Positions 52,261 through 60,901 of a DNA stretch of 62,859 nucleotides are shown one piece after another; position 1 is the first letter of the stretch, and every line of letters starts with the position of its first letter. The stretch comes from Thermoprotei archaeon (GTDB lineage: Archaea > Thermoproteota > Thermoprotei > QMSL01 > B3-G16). The stretch spans positions 1 to 62,859 of the forward strand of contig JAGGXX010000041.1 in assembly GCA_021162845.1 (NCBI GenBank), given 5' to 3'. Made by a program: the position numbers and the translations under genes. The notes beneath the pieces are model-generated. The model made no database searches. It had not been told where the DNA came from and saw only the letters and a list, made by a program, of their open reading frames with translations.

Positions 52261-52905
52261 GTGCATTCGATGACTACTATGAGTGTGAAAAGACCCACTG
52301 TACAGCTTTCAGGAGCTGCACTCATGGCCGTCCTCTCCGTTATCCTACAATGCCTTCCCCCAATCTTCCTGACTCCCTGGTATATGCGAATTGACTTAGT
52401 AGCCGTTCCTTGGATAATATGCTGGTTCCTATTCGGGTTCAAACCCGCCTTTTTATCACTGTTACTTAGTATCCCCTTAGTAGGTCTATTAGGCCCGTTC
52501 GCTGGTGGTTGGGTGGGGGCTATAATGAAGTCCGTTGCAAGTATGTGGATGATCCTTATACCGGAGATCGCAAGGTATGCCTCAAAGGGCAATTATACGC
52601 TTCCTCGTTATACCCTCTCGGTATTGGTTGCCGTGATGGTAAGGGCCCTAGCCTGCGTTCTCTTCAATCTCTACTTCGCAATACCGATCTTTTTCGGCAT
52701 GAGTCCAAGCGACGTGATAGCCTTCTTTTCCAACCCGCGCTTCCAAAGCTTCGTGGGCCTCTCCCTAGGTCTAATAGGGCTAACCGCATACGTGGTAGAA
52801 GTGAGCTTCTGGAACATAGTACAGGGGATCATAGACGCATATGCGTCATTCCTGATATATCTAGCTATAGTGAAACGCCTGCGTCTCCGTCAGATAACGA
52901 GTTGA
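52261..52905 (+). CDS. ECF transporter S component-like membrane protein
   Basis: 214 aa, about five or six membrane helices, with the N-terminal pattern SGAALMAVLSVILQ and the polar loops (IPLVGLLGPFAGGWVGAIMK near 75-94) expected of energy-coupling-factor substrate-binding subunits. It follows ubiX by 26 bases, which suggests riboflavin, but the ligand is not proven. Start uncertain: GTG 52261, ATG 52270 or ATG 52279. It contains one copy of the GACGCATATGCGTC palindrome at 52834. Confidence 0.7.
   Translation: MHSMTTMSVKRPTVQLSGAALMAVLSVILQCLPPIFLTPWYMRIDLVAVPWIICWFLFGFKPAFLSLLLSIPLVGLLGPFAGGWVGAIMKSVASMWMILIPEIARYASKGNYTLPRYTLSVLVAVMVRALACVLFNLYFAIPIFFGMSPSDVIAFFSNPRFQSFVGLSLGLIGLTAYVVEVSFWNIVQGIIDAYASFLIYLAIVKRLRLRQITS
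52834..52847. repeat. CATATG-centred palindrome, copy 4
   Basis: GACGCATATGCGTC inside the ECF S component gene, where it encodes DAYAS. Same 14-bp palindrome as near 20133 and 21128. Confidence 0.75.
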
Positions 52906-53011
52906 TGCTCCCATAAGTCACGAGGAGATTATTGTACACCGCCTCCCTTCCGCCCCTTAGGGAAATTTTATTAACTCCACATCGTATCAATACTAGTGAG
53001 TAGAACGTGAA

Positions 53012-53131
53012 ATGAACGGGGACGAATGTAAAAGTCCATCGAGTGGAGCTCACTCATTAATAACATGCGAACATGAGTTAATTCGATTCGAAGATTATTG
53101 TAAGCTCTTTCTAGCCTGCGGAGGGTCATGA
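53012..53131 (+). CDS. Possible small cysteine-rich protein (39 aa)
   Basis: ATG after CGTGAA opens a frame starting MNGDECKSPSS, with TCEHELIRFEDYCKLFLAC in the second half (Cys/His pairs that could bind a metal). Its end carries the GGAGGG used by the downstream VIT-like gene, and a TATA-like AATTTTATTAAC near 52965 fits both. Tentative. Confidence 0.3.
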   Translation: MNGDECKSPSSGAHSLITCEHELIRFEDYCKLFLACGGS

Positions 53132-53132
53132 A

Positions 53133-53714
53133 GTGGCATCCTTATTAGAGGATCTTATCAAGAAGGTCCGCTTACTAGAAGCCGAAGAAATGATTAGGCG
53201 TTATTTCGTCATGAACGGTTTTGACGGCATATTAACAGTCCTAGGGATCTTAATAGGATCCTACATCTCCGGCAATCTAAACCCTAAGTTGATAATCAAT
53301 GTAACTTTAGCAAGTGGCGTGGCTATGTTCGTCTCAGGTTTCTTCGGGGCTTACATAGCCGAGAGGGCGGAGCGCCTGAAGGAAATCAAGGAGCTCGAAA
53401 GAGCGTTGCTCAAGGATTTGAGCAATTCTGTCTATAAGGATGCCGTTAATGCAGTCACGATAATCGTGGGAATCGTTGATGGGACGTCCCCTCTTGTGGT
53501 GAGCCTACTAACGATACTGCCGTTCTTCCTAGGACTAGAACCCCTCTTCGCCTTCTGCATCTCCATAGGAATAGCCATAATCCAGCTCTTCATAATGGGT
53601 GCTTACCTAGGGAGAATATCAAAGGAACGTGCGTTCTTTGGTGGTATAAGGATGGTAGCAATAGGGATCTTGAGCATGCTCTTAATGCTCTTGCTCGGGT
53701 CTCTTCCCCCTTAG
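53133..53714 (+). CDS. VIT1/CCC1-family transporter
   Basis: 193 aa, about five membrane segments. FVMNGFDGILTVLGILIGSY (near 25-44), helix 2 with a long charged cytoplasmic loop (ERAERLKEIKELERALLKD), then the last helices. This matches the CCC1/VIT1 iron and manganese transporter group, in which the charged loop binds metal. GTG 53133 has GGAGGG upstream. Confidence 0.78.
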   Translation: MASLLEDLIKKVRLLEAEEMIRRYFVMNGFDGILTVLGILIGSYISGNLNPKLIINVTLASGVAMFVSGFFGAYIAERAERLKEIKELERALLKDLSNSVYKDAVNAVTIIVGIVDGTSPLVVSLLTILPFFLGLEPLFAFCISIGIAIIQLFIMGAYLGRISKERAFFGGIRMVAIGILSMLLMLLLGSLPP

Positions 53715-53754
53715 CATGAAAAAACTTTATTTGAGCTTATGGGAAAACCAACTT

Positions 53755-53810
53755 AGGCGATGAGCTAAAGCGCCTTGCTGAGGTATGATGACCGGCGAGT
53801 ACCCGCGAGC
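53755..53810 (+). ncRNA. Variant box C/D sRNA B
   Basis: 56 nt, between convergent genes. Begins GGCGATGAGC and ends GCGAGCC, the same outer sequences as the sRNA at 22050-22106. Internal D' box CTGA (53777-53780), 3-nt spacer and C' box ATGATGA (53784-53790) are canonical. Guides: AAAGCGCCTTG before D' and CCGGCGAGTACCC after C'. The terminal motif folds as a kink-turn (GGC/GCC stem, GAU bulge, G-A pairs, GC/GC). Confidence 0.7.
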
Positions 53811-53828
53811 CTTAAAGAACTGCCTTTT

Positions 53829-54203
53829 CTAGCTCCGCTTCATCTCCTCCCGGATATATCCCCCTATCACCCCTCCTACCATCGCTATTAGAGCTCCTAT
53901 AGCGCTAGTCATCAGCAGAAAGAGTAGCGCCCCAGTCCCTATAAGGGCGCCTATTATGCCTCCTATAAGGCCCAACATACCTCCAAGGGTAAAGCCTAGG
54001 ATCGTTATTAGTAACCCCAACATTAGCTTATTTATGATCCCCGCTAAAAGCCCTACAATCCCTCCTCTGATCACGCCACCTACTATGAAGCCAGCTATGA
54101 AGCCACCTAGGAATTGTGCTGCGTCTCCTAACCCCCTCAACATGGACATGGTCACGGCTCCTAATATAACGGCGATAGCTGCTTTGAGTATAGATGAGGG
54201 CAT
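53829..54203 (-). CDS. Glycine-rich small membrane protein (124 aa)
   Basis: Almost entirely hydrophobic, with four to five short helices rich in Gly (FLGGFIAGFIVGGVIRGGIV; LGGMLGLIGGIIGALIGTGA; GGVIGGYIREEMKRS at the end). Similar small archaeal membrane proteins are of unknown role. It is convergent with the VIT-like gene and sRNA B. Confidence 0.65.
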   Translation of the reverse strand: MPSSILKAAIAVILGAVTMSMLRGLGDAAQFLGGFIAGFIVGGVIRGGIVGLLAGIINKLMLGLLITILGFTLGGMLGLIGGIIGALIGTGALLFLLMTSAIGALIAMVGGVIGGYIREEMKRS

Positions 54204-54259
54204 CGTTTCTCCGAGTGAAAGGGATTGCCCAAAATCTGATATAAGCCCTACGGTTTACT

Positions 54260-55300
54260 ATGAATTCGGTGACCGACTTGAAGGCCTTGGTATTGCGCGG
54301 GGTCAGAGATATCCGGCTCGAGGGGGTCCCTAAACCTGAGGCACATAAGGGCGAGCTTCTCCTTAAGGTCGGGGGCTGCGGTATATGCGGCACAGATATA
54401 CATTTCTATAAAGGAGAATGGAAGGTAAAGCTTCCCCTGATCCCTGGCCATGAGTTCTCAGGTATCGTCGAGTCAGTGGGTGAGGGCGTTAAGGGCTTTA
54501 AGCCTGGAGATCATGTAGTCGCAGAGCCGAACATAACCTGCGGGGAATGCATGTATTGCCGTATGAGCAGTAGGAACTTCTTCTGCGTGAACTTAAAGGC
54601 CATAGGCGTGGATATCAATGGGGCATTCGCCGAATACGTCAAGGTTCCAGCGAAGAACGCCTATTTGATACCCCCCAATATGCCCCTGGAGGAAGCCGCG
54701 CTAATCGAACCATTAGCTTGTTGCATTAGAGGTCTCGATAACGTAGGCATTGAGGTAGGGGATACCGTAGCCATAGTAGGCACGGGTCCCATAGGCCTCC
54801 TGCTAATTCAATTAGTGAGAATGTGGGGTGCTGTAAAGGTATATGCCATGGACTTGCTCGATGAGAGGCTCAGGATAGCTAAGGATTTAGGGGCTGACGT
54901 AACCATAAATCCATCGAGGGAGGATCCGAGAGAAGTCATCATGAGTGAGACCGAAGGCATGGGAGTTGATGTAGCAATAGAGGCCGTCGGAAGCCCTAAG
55001 GCCATAGATACCGCGTTAAACGTGGTGAGACGGGGCGGTAGGCTGTTGATATTCGGTGTATCTCCCCAAGATGCCGTATGGAACGTTAGGCCCTTTGAAC
55101 TGTACGATAAAGAGCTTCTCATATGTACGTCCTACAGAAGCCCCTTCACTTTCCAAAGGGCGGTACGAGTAGCCGCCTCGGGAAGGATAGCGTTTAAGCC
55201 CATAATATCGCACGTGCTACCACTTGAAAGGGGTCCTGAGATCTTCGCACGTCTGGATAAACGCGAACCTGGGATCATAAAAGTAGTCCTAAAGCCATAG
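54260..55300 (+). CDS. Zinc-dependent alcohol dehydrogenase family protein
   Basis: 346 aa medium-chain dehydrogenase. Catalytic zinc: CGICGTD (about 36-42), GHEFSG (about 60-65); structural zinc: CGECMYCRMSSRNFFC (about 94-109); NAD-binding VAIVGTGPIGLLLIQ (about 171-185). Closest in style to sorbitol/threonine/2,3-butanediol dehydrogenases; substrate not predicted. Confidence 0.9.
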   Translation: MNSVTDLKALVLRGVRDIRLEGVPKPEAHKGELLLKVGGCGICGTDIHFYKGEWKVKLPLIPGHEFSGIVESVGEGVKGFKPGDHVVAEPNITCGECMYCRMSSRNFFCVNLKAIGVDINGAFAEYVKVPAKNAYLIPPNMPLEEAALIEPLACCIRGLDNVGIEVGDTVAIVGTGPIGLLLIQLVRMWGAVKVYAMDLLDERLRIAKDLGADVTINPSREDPREVIMSETEGMGVDVAIEAVGSPKAIDTALNVVRRGGRLLIFGVSPQDAVWNVRPFELYDKELLICTSYRSPFTFQRAVRVAASGRIAFKPIISHVLPLERGPEIFARLDKREPGIIKVVLKP

Positions 55301-55331
55301 GGTAGATCATAGAATAGAACTTCCATGATTA

Positions 55332-55426
55332 TGGTGCCGCGGCGGGGATTTGAACCCCGGACCTCTCGGTCTCTGAGGATAATAGGGCACTTCAGCCGAG
55401 CGCTCTCCCAGCTGAGCTACCGCGGC
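55332..55426 (-). tRNA. tRNA-Phe (GAA) with intron
   Basis: Minus strand. Acceptor GCCGCGG/CCGCGGC, anticodon stem CTCGG/CCGAG, loop CTGAAG-A interrupted after position 37 by a 19-nt intron (55371-55389), T arm CGGGG-TTCAAAT-CCCCG, discriminator A and encoded CCA (55334-55332). Confidence 0.94.
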
Positions 55427-55592
55427 TCACTAAAAAGTGAGCTTAAAGCCACTATTAAGCTTTTACCTCATTTTTCCCTACGAGAGAAGGCATAACGGCG
55501 CCTCTGGAAGGTCTAGCCTTATGGAGTTCTTACATGTCATTAGGGACTAATGAGATTCATACATAGGTGCTGATAAGCAGGACTGGAATTTG

Positions 55593-56198
55593 CTAGCTAT
55601 CCGCGTTAAGCCTATATATGATCCCATATGAATCCCGGAGGACTAGCGTCTTAGCTAAGGGCAGTATTATATAACTACCGTCACCTTCCCTGCCCAATAT
55701 AACGCCCCCCTGAATGACTTCTAGGCGTAATACGACCTCCTCATCCACCCTCCTGTGTACGGCTAGGATCTTCCAATAACCGAGATACTGGCACATCCTT
55801 ACCTCAGCTATATATGCGAAATGCTTTCCATCAGGCATCACGACGTCAGCACGATAAGCAACGATCCTCAGGTCTTGATCGTCTATGGATGACGTCCTGA
55901 AGCTGTAGTCAGCTAGAGGTACATCACACCACATTTCCAGGTTCCTCAAAGTCGAATATAGCCCTCTCACGTATTCTCGTGCCCTCCTCTCGAACTCATG
56001 TCCATCCCTAGCTTCTTTAGAGGCATTAGCTATGGCCTCTAAGGCCACACTAGCCGCTTGCTGGACCTCCTGATATCCAAGTGAACCCCGTTGGCTTATC
56101 ACATGCGATGTCTCTAAGCCCCATAAGGTTACTAGCAGGGTCGTGCATATGATAATAGCCGCTAGAAGTAGGAACTGACCTTGAGTGGGCTCATTCAT
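55593..56198 (-). CDS. Pilin-like protein 1 of pilus locus (201 aa)
   Basis: N-terminal leader NEPTQGQFLLLAAIIICTTL has the G-Q processing style of archaeal class III/type IV pilin-like proteins, followed by one hydrophobic helix and a soluble domain of mixed strands (YRADVVMPDGKHFAYIAEVR). Last gene of the eight-gene pilus operon; its start overlaps the previous gene by eight bases. Could be a minor pilin. Function inferred from context. Confidence 0.7.
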   Translation of the reverse strand: MNEPTQGQFLLLAAIIICTTLLVTLWGLETSHVISQRGSLGYQEVQQAASVALEAIANASKEARDGHEFERRAREYVRGLYSTLRNLEMWCDVPLADYSFRTSSIDDQDLRIVAYRADVVMPDGKHFAYIAEVRMCQYLGYWKILAVHRRVDEEVVLRLEVIQGGVILGREGDGSYIILPLAKTLVLRDSYGIIYRLNADS

Positions 56199-56562
56199 AT
56201 CCGTTCACCACGAGGACGACCACTAGGGGATCGCGCGTCCCATTAAACCCAGGGAGCAGGTAAGCATAGGCCCGAGCGACGCTTATCTCACCGTATTCAA
56301 TATGCATGACCTCTCGGCCTTCAAGGTCCATAACTATCAATCTAAAGGGAGCCTGTAGTATCGCCTGAAGCGTCTCATTAAGGGTCCTGTAATCCCTAGT
56401 ATATACGCACTTCTTGAGAATTCCCACGGAGTCTAGCCAAGGTAACACGCAATCAGCCACTCCTAACTCACTCCGCGGCGGAACCCTCTTCCGCAACATC
56501 GCGAGTTCGGCGAGCGTGATCGTGAGCACTAAGCTTATCAGGAGCCCCTCCAAGATCCTCAT
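56191..56562 (-). CDS. Single-pass pseudopilin-like protein 2 (123 aa)
   Basis: One N-terminal membrane helix (about 5-23, EGLLISLVLTITLAELAM), then a small alpha/beta domain with VVVLVVNGYE at the end. No recognised family. Context in the pilus operon suggests a minor pilin or assembly factor. Confidence 0.6.
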   Translation of the reverse strand: MRILEGLLISLVLTITLAELAMLRKRVPPRSELGVADCVLPWLDSVGILKKCVYTRDYRTLNETLQAILQAPFRLIVMDLEGREVMHIEYGEISVARAYAYLLPGFNGTRDPLVVVLVVNGYE

Positions 56563-56563
56563 C

Positions 56564-56953
56564 TCACATCACCTCATAAACTTCTGCGTGGATTTTGATG
56601 AGTTCGTCCTTGAGCACGAGAAAGAGCGTATATTCCCCTTTAACCTCCTTGTTAGAGGGTCTTCCACGTTCAAGTAGATCGCTATACGCCAATCCTCTCT
56701 CACCCCATGTATACTTGAGCACCTTTACGTAGGCCTTATCAGTAAAGGTCACGTTAAAGTCGTTCATGACTATGTGCTTAGCGACTTCGAGTGCCACCTC
56801 CCTGGCCCTTTGATTGAGAACTGCCCTCAGCTGGTTTCGCTCGATCAAGGTCAGCAGTCCGCTCATGCCATTAATCAATGCGCTAATGTATAGGATGAAG
56901 GTCGCCACTACGATAATATCCTCAAACTTCATATTGACTTCCTCCACATCCAT
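56564..56953 (-). CDS. Single-pass pseudopilin-like protein 3 (129 aa)
   Basis: Hydrophobic segment near 10-36 (IIVVATFILYISALINGMSG), a helix LRAVLNQRAREVALEVAKHI and a strand-rich end (TLFLVLKDELIKIHAEVYEV). The layout resembles other members of the locus. The start overlaps the TadC-like gene by 25 bases; ATG 56932 (residue 8) would leave almost no overlap. Confidence 0.6.
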   Translation of the reverse strand: MDVEEVNMKFEDIIVVATFILYISALINGMSGLLTLIERNQLRAVLNQRAREVALEVAKHIVMNDFNVTFTDKAYVKVLKYTWGERGLAYSDLLERGRPSNKEVKGEYTLFLVLKDELIKIHAEVYEVM

Positions 56954-58500
56954 ACTTCCATGAAGCCGCTATCCCCTAACAGTATAATGCCCGTCGTCGC
57001 TGCTATGAAGAAGGGCATATAGACAAGGCCCGCAGTCAGGGAACCATCCTTTAATATGCCGCTTGCCATGGAGAAGACCAGGGATATTATCAGGGTACTA
57101 CTATACGTTAGGGCTCTTATCATGTCTAAATCCGGGGACTCGATTAAAGTTAGCCCCTGGGCGACCTGCATCTGGGTACTTCCTAACATGGATGCTATAG
57201 GCTTAAGCCCTAACTCTATGGAGATCACCATTATCGAAGCGAATATCGCGTTCATCAGGAACGACATTAACATAAGGCCTTTACCCTTCCTGCTGATCTC
57301 CCTCTGAAGCGCGTATAGCTCCTTTAGTTCCCTTACGAAGAAGCTCATCATTTGGGGATCCCGCGAGTGCTCAGACGCCAACCTTAATGCCTCCAGCGAA
57401 TATCTCAAGAACCTCGCCTTTAAGTCCCCTTCATATCGTTCCAGAAGGGACCTTCTCGCGACATGCCTCATTATCCGCTTAAACGTACCTCTTATCCCCT
57501 TCGAACGCCTTTTAGCTAAATGAGATGTTGCCGAAGGTATATCGCTTCCCGTTATTAAGGCATACTCGACTGCCTCTGCTATGAAATCCAAGAAGCCCTC
57601 TATAGCCCCTCGTACGTCCGTTATATGCCTATAGGCCAGGATGCTAGGGGGCACCGACGCTATTAGTAGGGACAGGCCTATGCTCACGTATGAGGTCAGA
57701 CCTGCCCTATTCATGATGAGCGATAAGGGTAGCGCTAGGGATAATAGATACAGTGCCTTACTTTCCTCACCTAAGTTGCTAACGCCTAGGCGGAATAGCC
57801 ATCCTAGGCAGGATAACATAACCGTTGAGATGAGGGGTATCGCCATCCCCAATAATATAAGCTCTTGTCCTCCTGTCGTGAAAATCGAGAGCGGTATAGC
57901 GAGGGAGGGCACGAGGAACATCAGTGTCTGTAACAGCGAGAACGCATCATCGAAGATAGTGTCGAATTGTATAGCCTTCTCCTTGAGCTCAGAAAAGGCA
58001 AGTTCTAAGAGCTCCCTAGTATTACCGCTTGTCTCCGTCAACTCCTTCAACCGCCTGATGAATCGCTCGTACCTTTGGCTAATCCCCTTAGAGGCCTCAT
58101 ATAAGGCCGCGCTTAAGGGATCGAGGCCCTTCAGAGCTCTCCATCTCTCCCACCTCCTAACCTCCTCCCTCATACCCTTCAATGAGCTTTCCCTCAGGGA
58201 ATAGAGGGCCTTCACGGGATCTCGTGAGTTGATGATTATTAGGGCTACGAACGGTAGTTCCTCCTCAATCCTCTTCTTCCTCAAAAGGACCCTCATACCC
58301 AAGTACCCCATGTAAGCAGAGGGTATCGCCACCGATAGGGCGATGAGCATAGGCTCATATCCTGGGAAGGGAGAACATTTGAGTAAGCTCAGACAAGCGA
58401 TGGGGGCTATGTAAATGCATAAGTATATGGTTAAGGGGCAGACCTTAATGCCCGCTTTTTCATGAAGCTTGAACAGGATTTCAGGTATTCCCTTTATCAT
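56929..58500 (-). CDS. Pilus assembly membrane protein, TadC/FlaJ-like
   Basis: 523 aa integral membrane platform protein of type II/IV secretion systems. About nine predicted membrane helices arranged in two similar halves, each with a charged cytoplasmic helical domain (near 85-165 and 290-400), as in archaeal PilC/FlaJ (T2SSF) proteins. Works with the ATPase encoded just upstream, whose stop overlaps its start by 20 bases. Confidence 0.85.
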   Translation of the reverse strand: MIKGIPEILFKLHEKAGIKVCPLTIYLCIYIAPIACLSLLKCSPFPGYEPMLIALSVAIPSAYMGYLGMRVLLRKKRIEEELPFVALIIINSRDPVKALYSLRESSLKGMREEVRRWERWRALKGLDPLSAALYEASKGISQRYERFIRRLKELTETSGNTRELLELAFSELKEKAIQFDTIFDDAFSLLQTLMFLVPSLAIPLSIFTTGGQELILLGMAIPLISTVMLSCLGWLFRLGVSNLGEESKALYLLSLALPLSLIMNRAGLTSYVSIGLSLLIASVPPSILAYRHITDVRGAIEGFLDFIAEAVEYALITGSDIPSATSHLAKRRSKGIRGTFKRIMRHVARRSLLERYEGDLKARFLRYSLEALRLASEHSRDPQMMSFFVRELKELYALQREISRKGKGLMLMSFLMNAIFASIMVISIELGLKPIASMLGSTQMQVAQGLTLIESPDLDMIRALTYSSTLIISLVFSMASGILKDGSLTAGLVYMPFFIAATTGIILLGDSGFMEVWMWRKSI

Positions 58501-59992
58501 GAGATCCCCTTAGGCCCTTGTAAACGGCCCTACCGAAGGGTATCCAGTCGACCTCGATCTCGGCCAGTTTACGAGAATACTCTCCATATTCGGAATAGTA
58601 ATTTCTCATGAGCTCCGTGAAATTTGAGAAAGTAATCTTCGGATACCTAATGGACAGCGCCCTTAATAATACCGCCGTATTATGTATGAACTCAAGTACC
58701 CCCTCTTCATCCCTCAACATATTTATCATGGGATTCCCTCCTTCCATGCCTCTCTCAAAAGCCCTACTTTCGAGGAGTTTTTGGGGCTCGATGCTCTCCT
58801 TGAAGAGAGATCCATTAACGTTCCTCGCCCTATAGACCCTTATGAAGCGTTCGTTATAGTCCAGCAGGCTCAGCAATGAGGCCCACTTCTTATTGTTTTC
58901 CGCGTCATAGGAAAGGATGAGTATGGCGTCTATGCTACTCAATAACAGTTCCTTGGGGGCTCCGTAAGGCGGATACCCCATCTTCACGATTACATCTTCC
59001 TCGCTTTCAGCGTGAATCGTAGTAAGGGTTCCCAGCCTAGTTAACGAGGCTTGAACGAAGGCCCAGAAGTCACGATCGGTCCTGATCTCACCTATAACTA
59101 GGAAACCCGGTGACTTGGACCTTATGACGTTATCGTATAAGTCTACATAGTCGTACTTGCCCCCGGGGCTCAGTTCCCTAGAGGATATGGTCTCATAGTC
59201 GAAGAGCCTCGGGTTAAGGATCACCTCGCCTGAGGACTGTATTATCACTATCTTAATATAGCTTGGGATGAATGAGAGAAAGGCCCTCAGAAGGGTGGTC
59301 TTGCCGGACTTAGGTGGTCCAGCTAGGATCAAGCTCCTACGTAACAATATAAGGGTGCAGATCAGAGCCGCTAAGTAAGGGTCCAGCGCATCCAAGTGAA
59401 TGAGGTATGGAATCGAATATCTCTCAAGGTCTACCCTCCTCATGGTTATCGAAGTTACCGGGGTCAGGTCAGATCTCCTGGTAATGCTCACTCTGAACAT
59501 GGCGTCCCCTAAGCTCATAGTACTTGTCACCAAAGGCCTGGCCTCGGTCGGTATAAGGCCAGCCCTATGCCCCAGCCTGATCATTAGCTCATCCGGGTCC
59601 GCTCTTATATTGGTCAGGAGGACGCCATATCTCCTATGAACTACCCTGACGACCTCTCCTGTAATGTGTACATCCTCGACCTCAGGATCCCTTAACAGGG
59701 GGTCTATGCTTGAAAGGCCGCGGAGTTCTCTGCTCACATAGTACCTTAGGACTGGATCCTTTAGATCCCTTAGATCGATGAGCCCATATTCGACCAGCTT
59801 CAAGGTCTTCGCCACTTCCTCTCCTCTAGGGGGTCTTGGCTCCTTTAACAGGTACCTGGCATCCGCCGTTATGAAGACCTTTACCGCATCACTTAGTTCA
59901 TATGCGTCGATTACTTCTTCCTCACCTACATCGGCATCAGCATACCTCACTTCAAGGCCTTCTTCTCTCCTCCTGAAGCTCATCCTCCCCAT
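58481..59992 (-). CDS. Type IV pilus/secretion ATPase, TadA/FlaI-like
   Basis: 503 aa. Walker A GPPKSGKTT (225-233), Walker B FLVIGE (297-302) and His box TTIHAE (325-330) with conserved arginines (IRTDRDF); N-terminal domain typical of archaeal GspE/TadA relatives. Powers pilin insertion. The extra C-terminal ~80 residues after the fold are helical. Central gene of the operon. Confidence 0.93.
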   Translation of the reverse strand: MGRMSFRRREEGLEVRYADADVGEEEVIDAYELSDAVKVFITADARYLLKEPRPPRGEEVAKTLKLVEYGLIDLRDLKDPVLRYYVSRELRGLSSIDPLLRDPEVEDVHITGEVVRVVHRRYGVLLTNIRADPDELMIRLGHRAGLIPTEARPLVTSTMSLGDAMFRVSITRRSDLTPVTSITMRRVDLERYSIPYLIHLDALDPYLAALICTLILLRRSLILAGPPKSGKTTLLRAFLSFIPSYIKIVIIQSSGEVILNPRLFDYETISSRELSPGGKYDYVDLYDNVIRSKSPGFLVIGEIRTDRDFWAFVQASLTRLGTLTTIHAESEEDVIVKMGYPPYGAPKELLLSSIDAILILSYDAENNKKWASLLSLLDYNERFIRVYRARNVNGSLFKESIEPQKLLESRAFERGMEGGNPMINMLRDEEGVLEFIHNTAVLLRALSIRYPKITFSNFTELMRNYYSEYGEYSRKLAEIEVDWIPFGRAVYKGLRGSHDKGNT

Positions 59993-60318
59993 AACTCGAT
60001 CACCGTACCACCATCAATCTCTGTCACATTTACCTTAACCCGAGCGGGTACATCGAGGCTGACGCTCCTACCACCGGCATAGAACAGAAGTCTATCCTCC
60101 ATGGGCACGATTTTGACCTTAAGGGGTACGTATAGCCTATAGACTCTTCTTCCCTCCTCTACTTCCATCAATGCGTTCTTCACAGCCAAATATACGTAGA
60201 TGAGTTCCTCGTTCTTAGCCGTCATTACGTACTCCCTGATTATCTCCTTGAATGAAATCACGCTCTGGCTCATTATGATGAGCATGATCATGCTACATAG
60301 CATTTCATCCAGTCTCAC
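59980..60318 (-). CDS. Single-pass pilus-locus protein 4 (112 aa)
   Basis: Hydrophobic N-terminal helix (about 5-22), a helical part (AKNEELIYVYLAVKNALMEV), then strands with RLYVPLKVKIVPME and a short tail ELWGG. No recognised family; overlaps neighbouring genes at both ends. Confidence 0.6.
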   Translation of the reverse strand: MRLDEMLCSMIMLIIMSQSVISFKEIIREYVMTAKNEELIYVYLAVKNALMEVEEGRRVYRLYVPLKVKIVPMEDRLLFYAGGRSVSLDVPARVKVNVTEIDGGTVIELWGG

Positions 60319-60901
60319 ATGCCCTCACCTCGCGTATCTCGATGAGGACGATAAACACCGTTCTAGATGACCTATTATAGAGGTCCATCCCATCAACGCT
60401 AATGTTCAAAGATGTTACGACCATGACGATTTTGACCGTCCTCTCAGATAGTCTCCCGGGACCTAGCTTTACAGAAGTCACCTTTACGCGAAGAGAACGC
60501 CCATCTTCATGAATCTCCACGAGGAGCGGCAGTGCTATTATGCCATGGTCCACATAGGTCTCTATAGGGTCAACATCGTTGACCTTAAACCACGTGATGG
60601 CTCTCTCCTTATGTCCTGGAAATAAAATAGCTGTGCCCCACGTCACGTATTCAAGCCCATTAAACCTCATCTTCATCGCTCGGTTTCTGTACTCACATTC
60701 CCTGACTTCCTCCGGGAGTCGATTAGGCAGGGAGTCGTAAAGCACCGCGAGCTCCTCGCCTATCTCTAACAAGCGATGAGGCGCTATATGCTTCACCTTC
60801 CGCTCCTCATTTAGGCTTAGGTCAAAGGCGTAGATCCAGACCATAGCGCCTATCGATAACGTGACGAGGCATAACAACATCAGGTTCAACCCCTCGCTCA
60901 C
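60305..60901 (-). CDS. Single-pass pilus-locus protein 5 (198 aa)
   Basis: N-terminal helix (about 6-24, LMLLCLVTLSIGAMVWIYA) and a beta-rich ectodomain with two central cysteine-containing strands; the C-terminal half resembles an immunoglobulin-like fold by alternation of strands. Likely a minor pilin or pilus tip component; inferred from context. Confidence 0.62.
   Translation of the reverse strand: MSEGLNLMLLCLVTLSIGAMVWIYAFDLSLNEERKVKHIAPHRLLEIGEELAVLYDSLPNRLPEEVRECEYRNRAMKMRFNGLEYVTWGTAILFPGHKERAITWFKVNDVDPIETYVDHGIIALPLLVEIHEDGRSLRVKVTSVKLGPGRLSERTVKIVMVVTSLNISVDGMDLYNRSSRTVFIVLIEIREVRACETG

Noticed and set aside
52509-52916. 135-codon plus frame inside the ECF S component
   Set aside because: Polar, low-similarity shadow frame; the hydrophobic frame fits a membrane protein.
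59890-59915. Fifth copy of the CATATG palindrome
   Set aside because: Only one half (CATATGCGTC) matches; it lies in the ATPase coding sequence and is probably chance.
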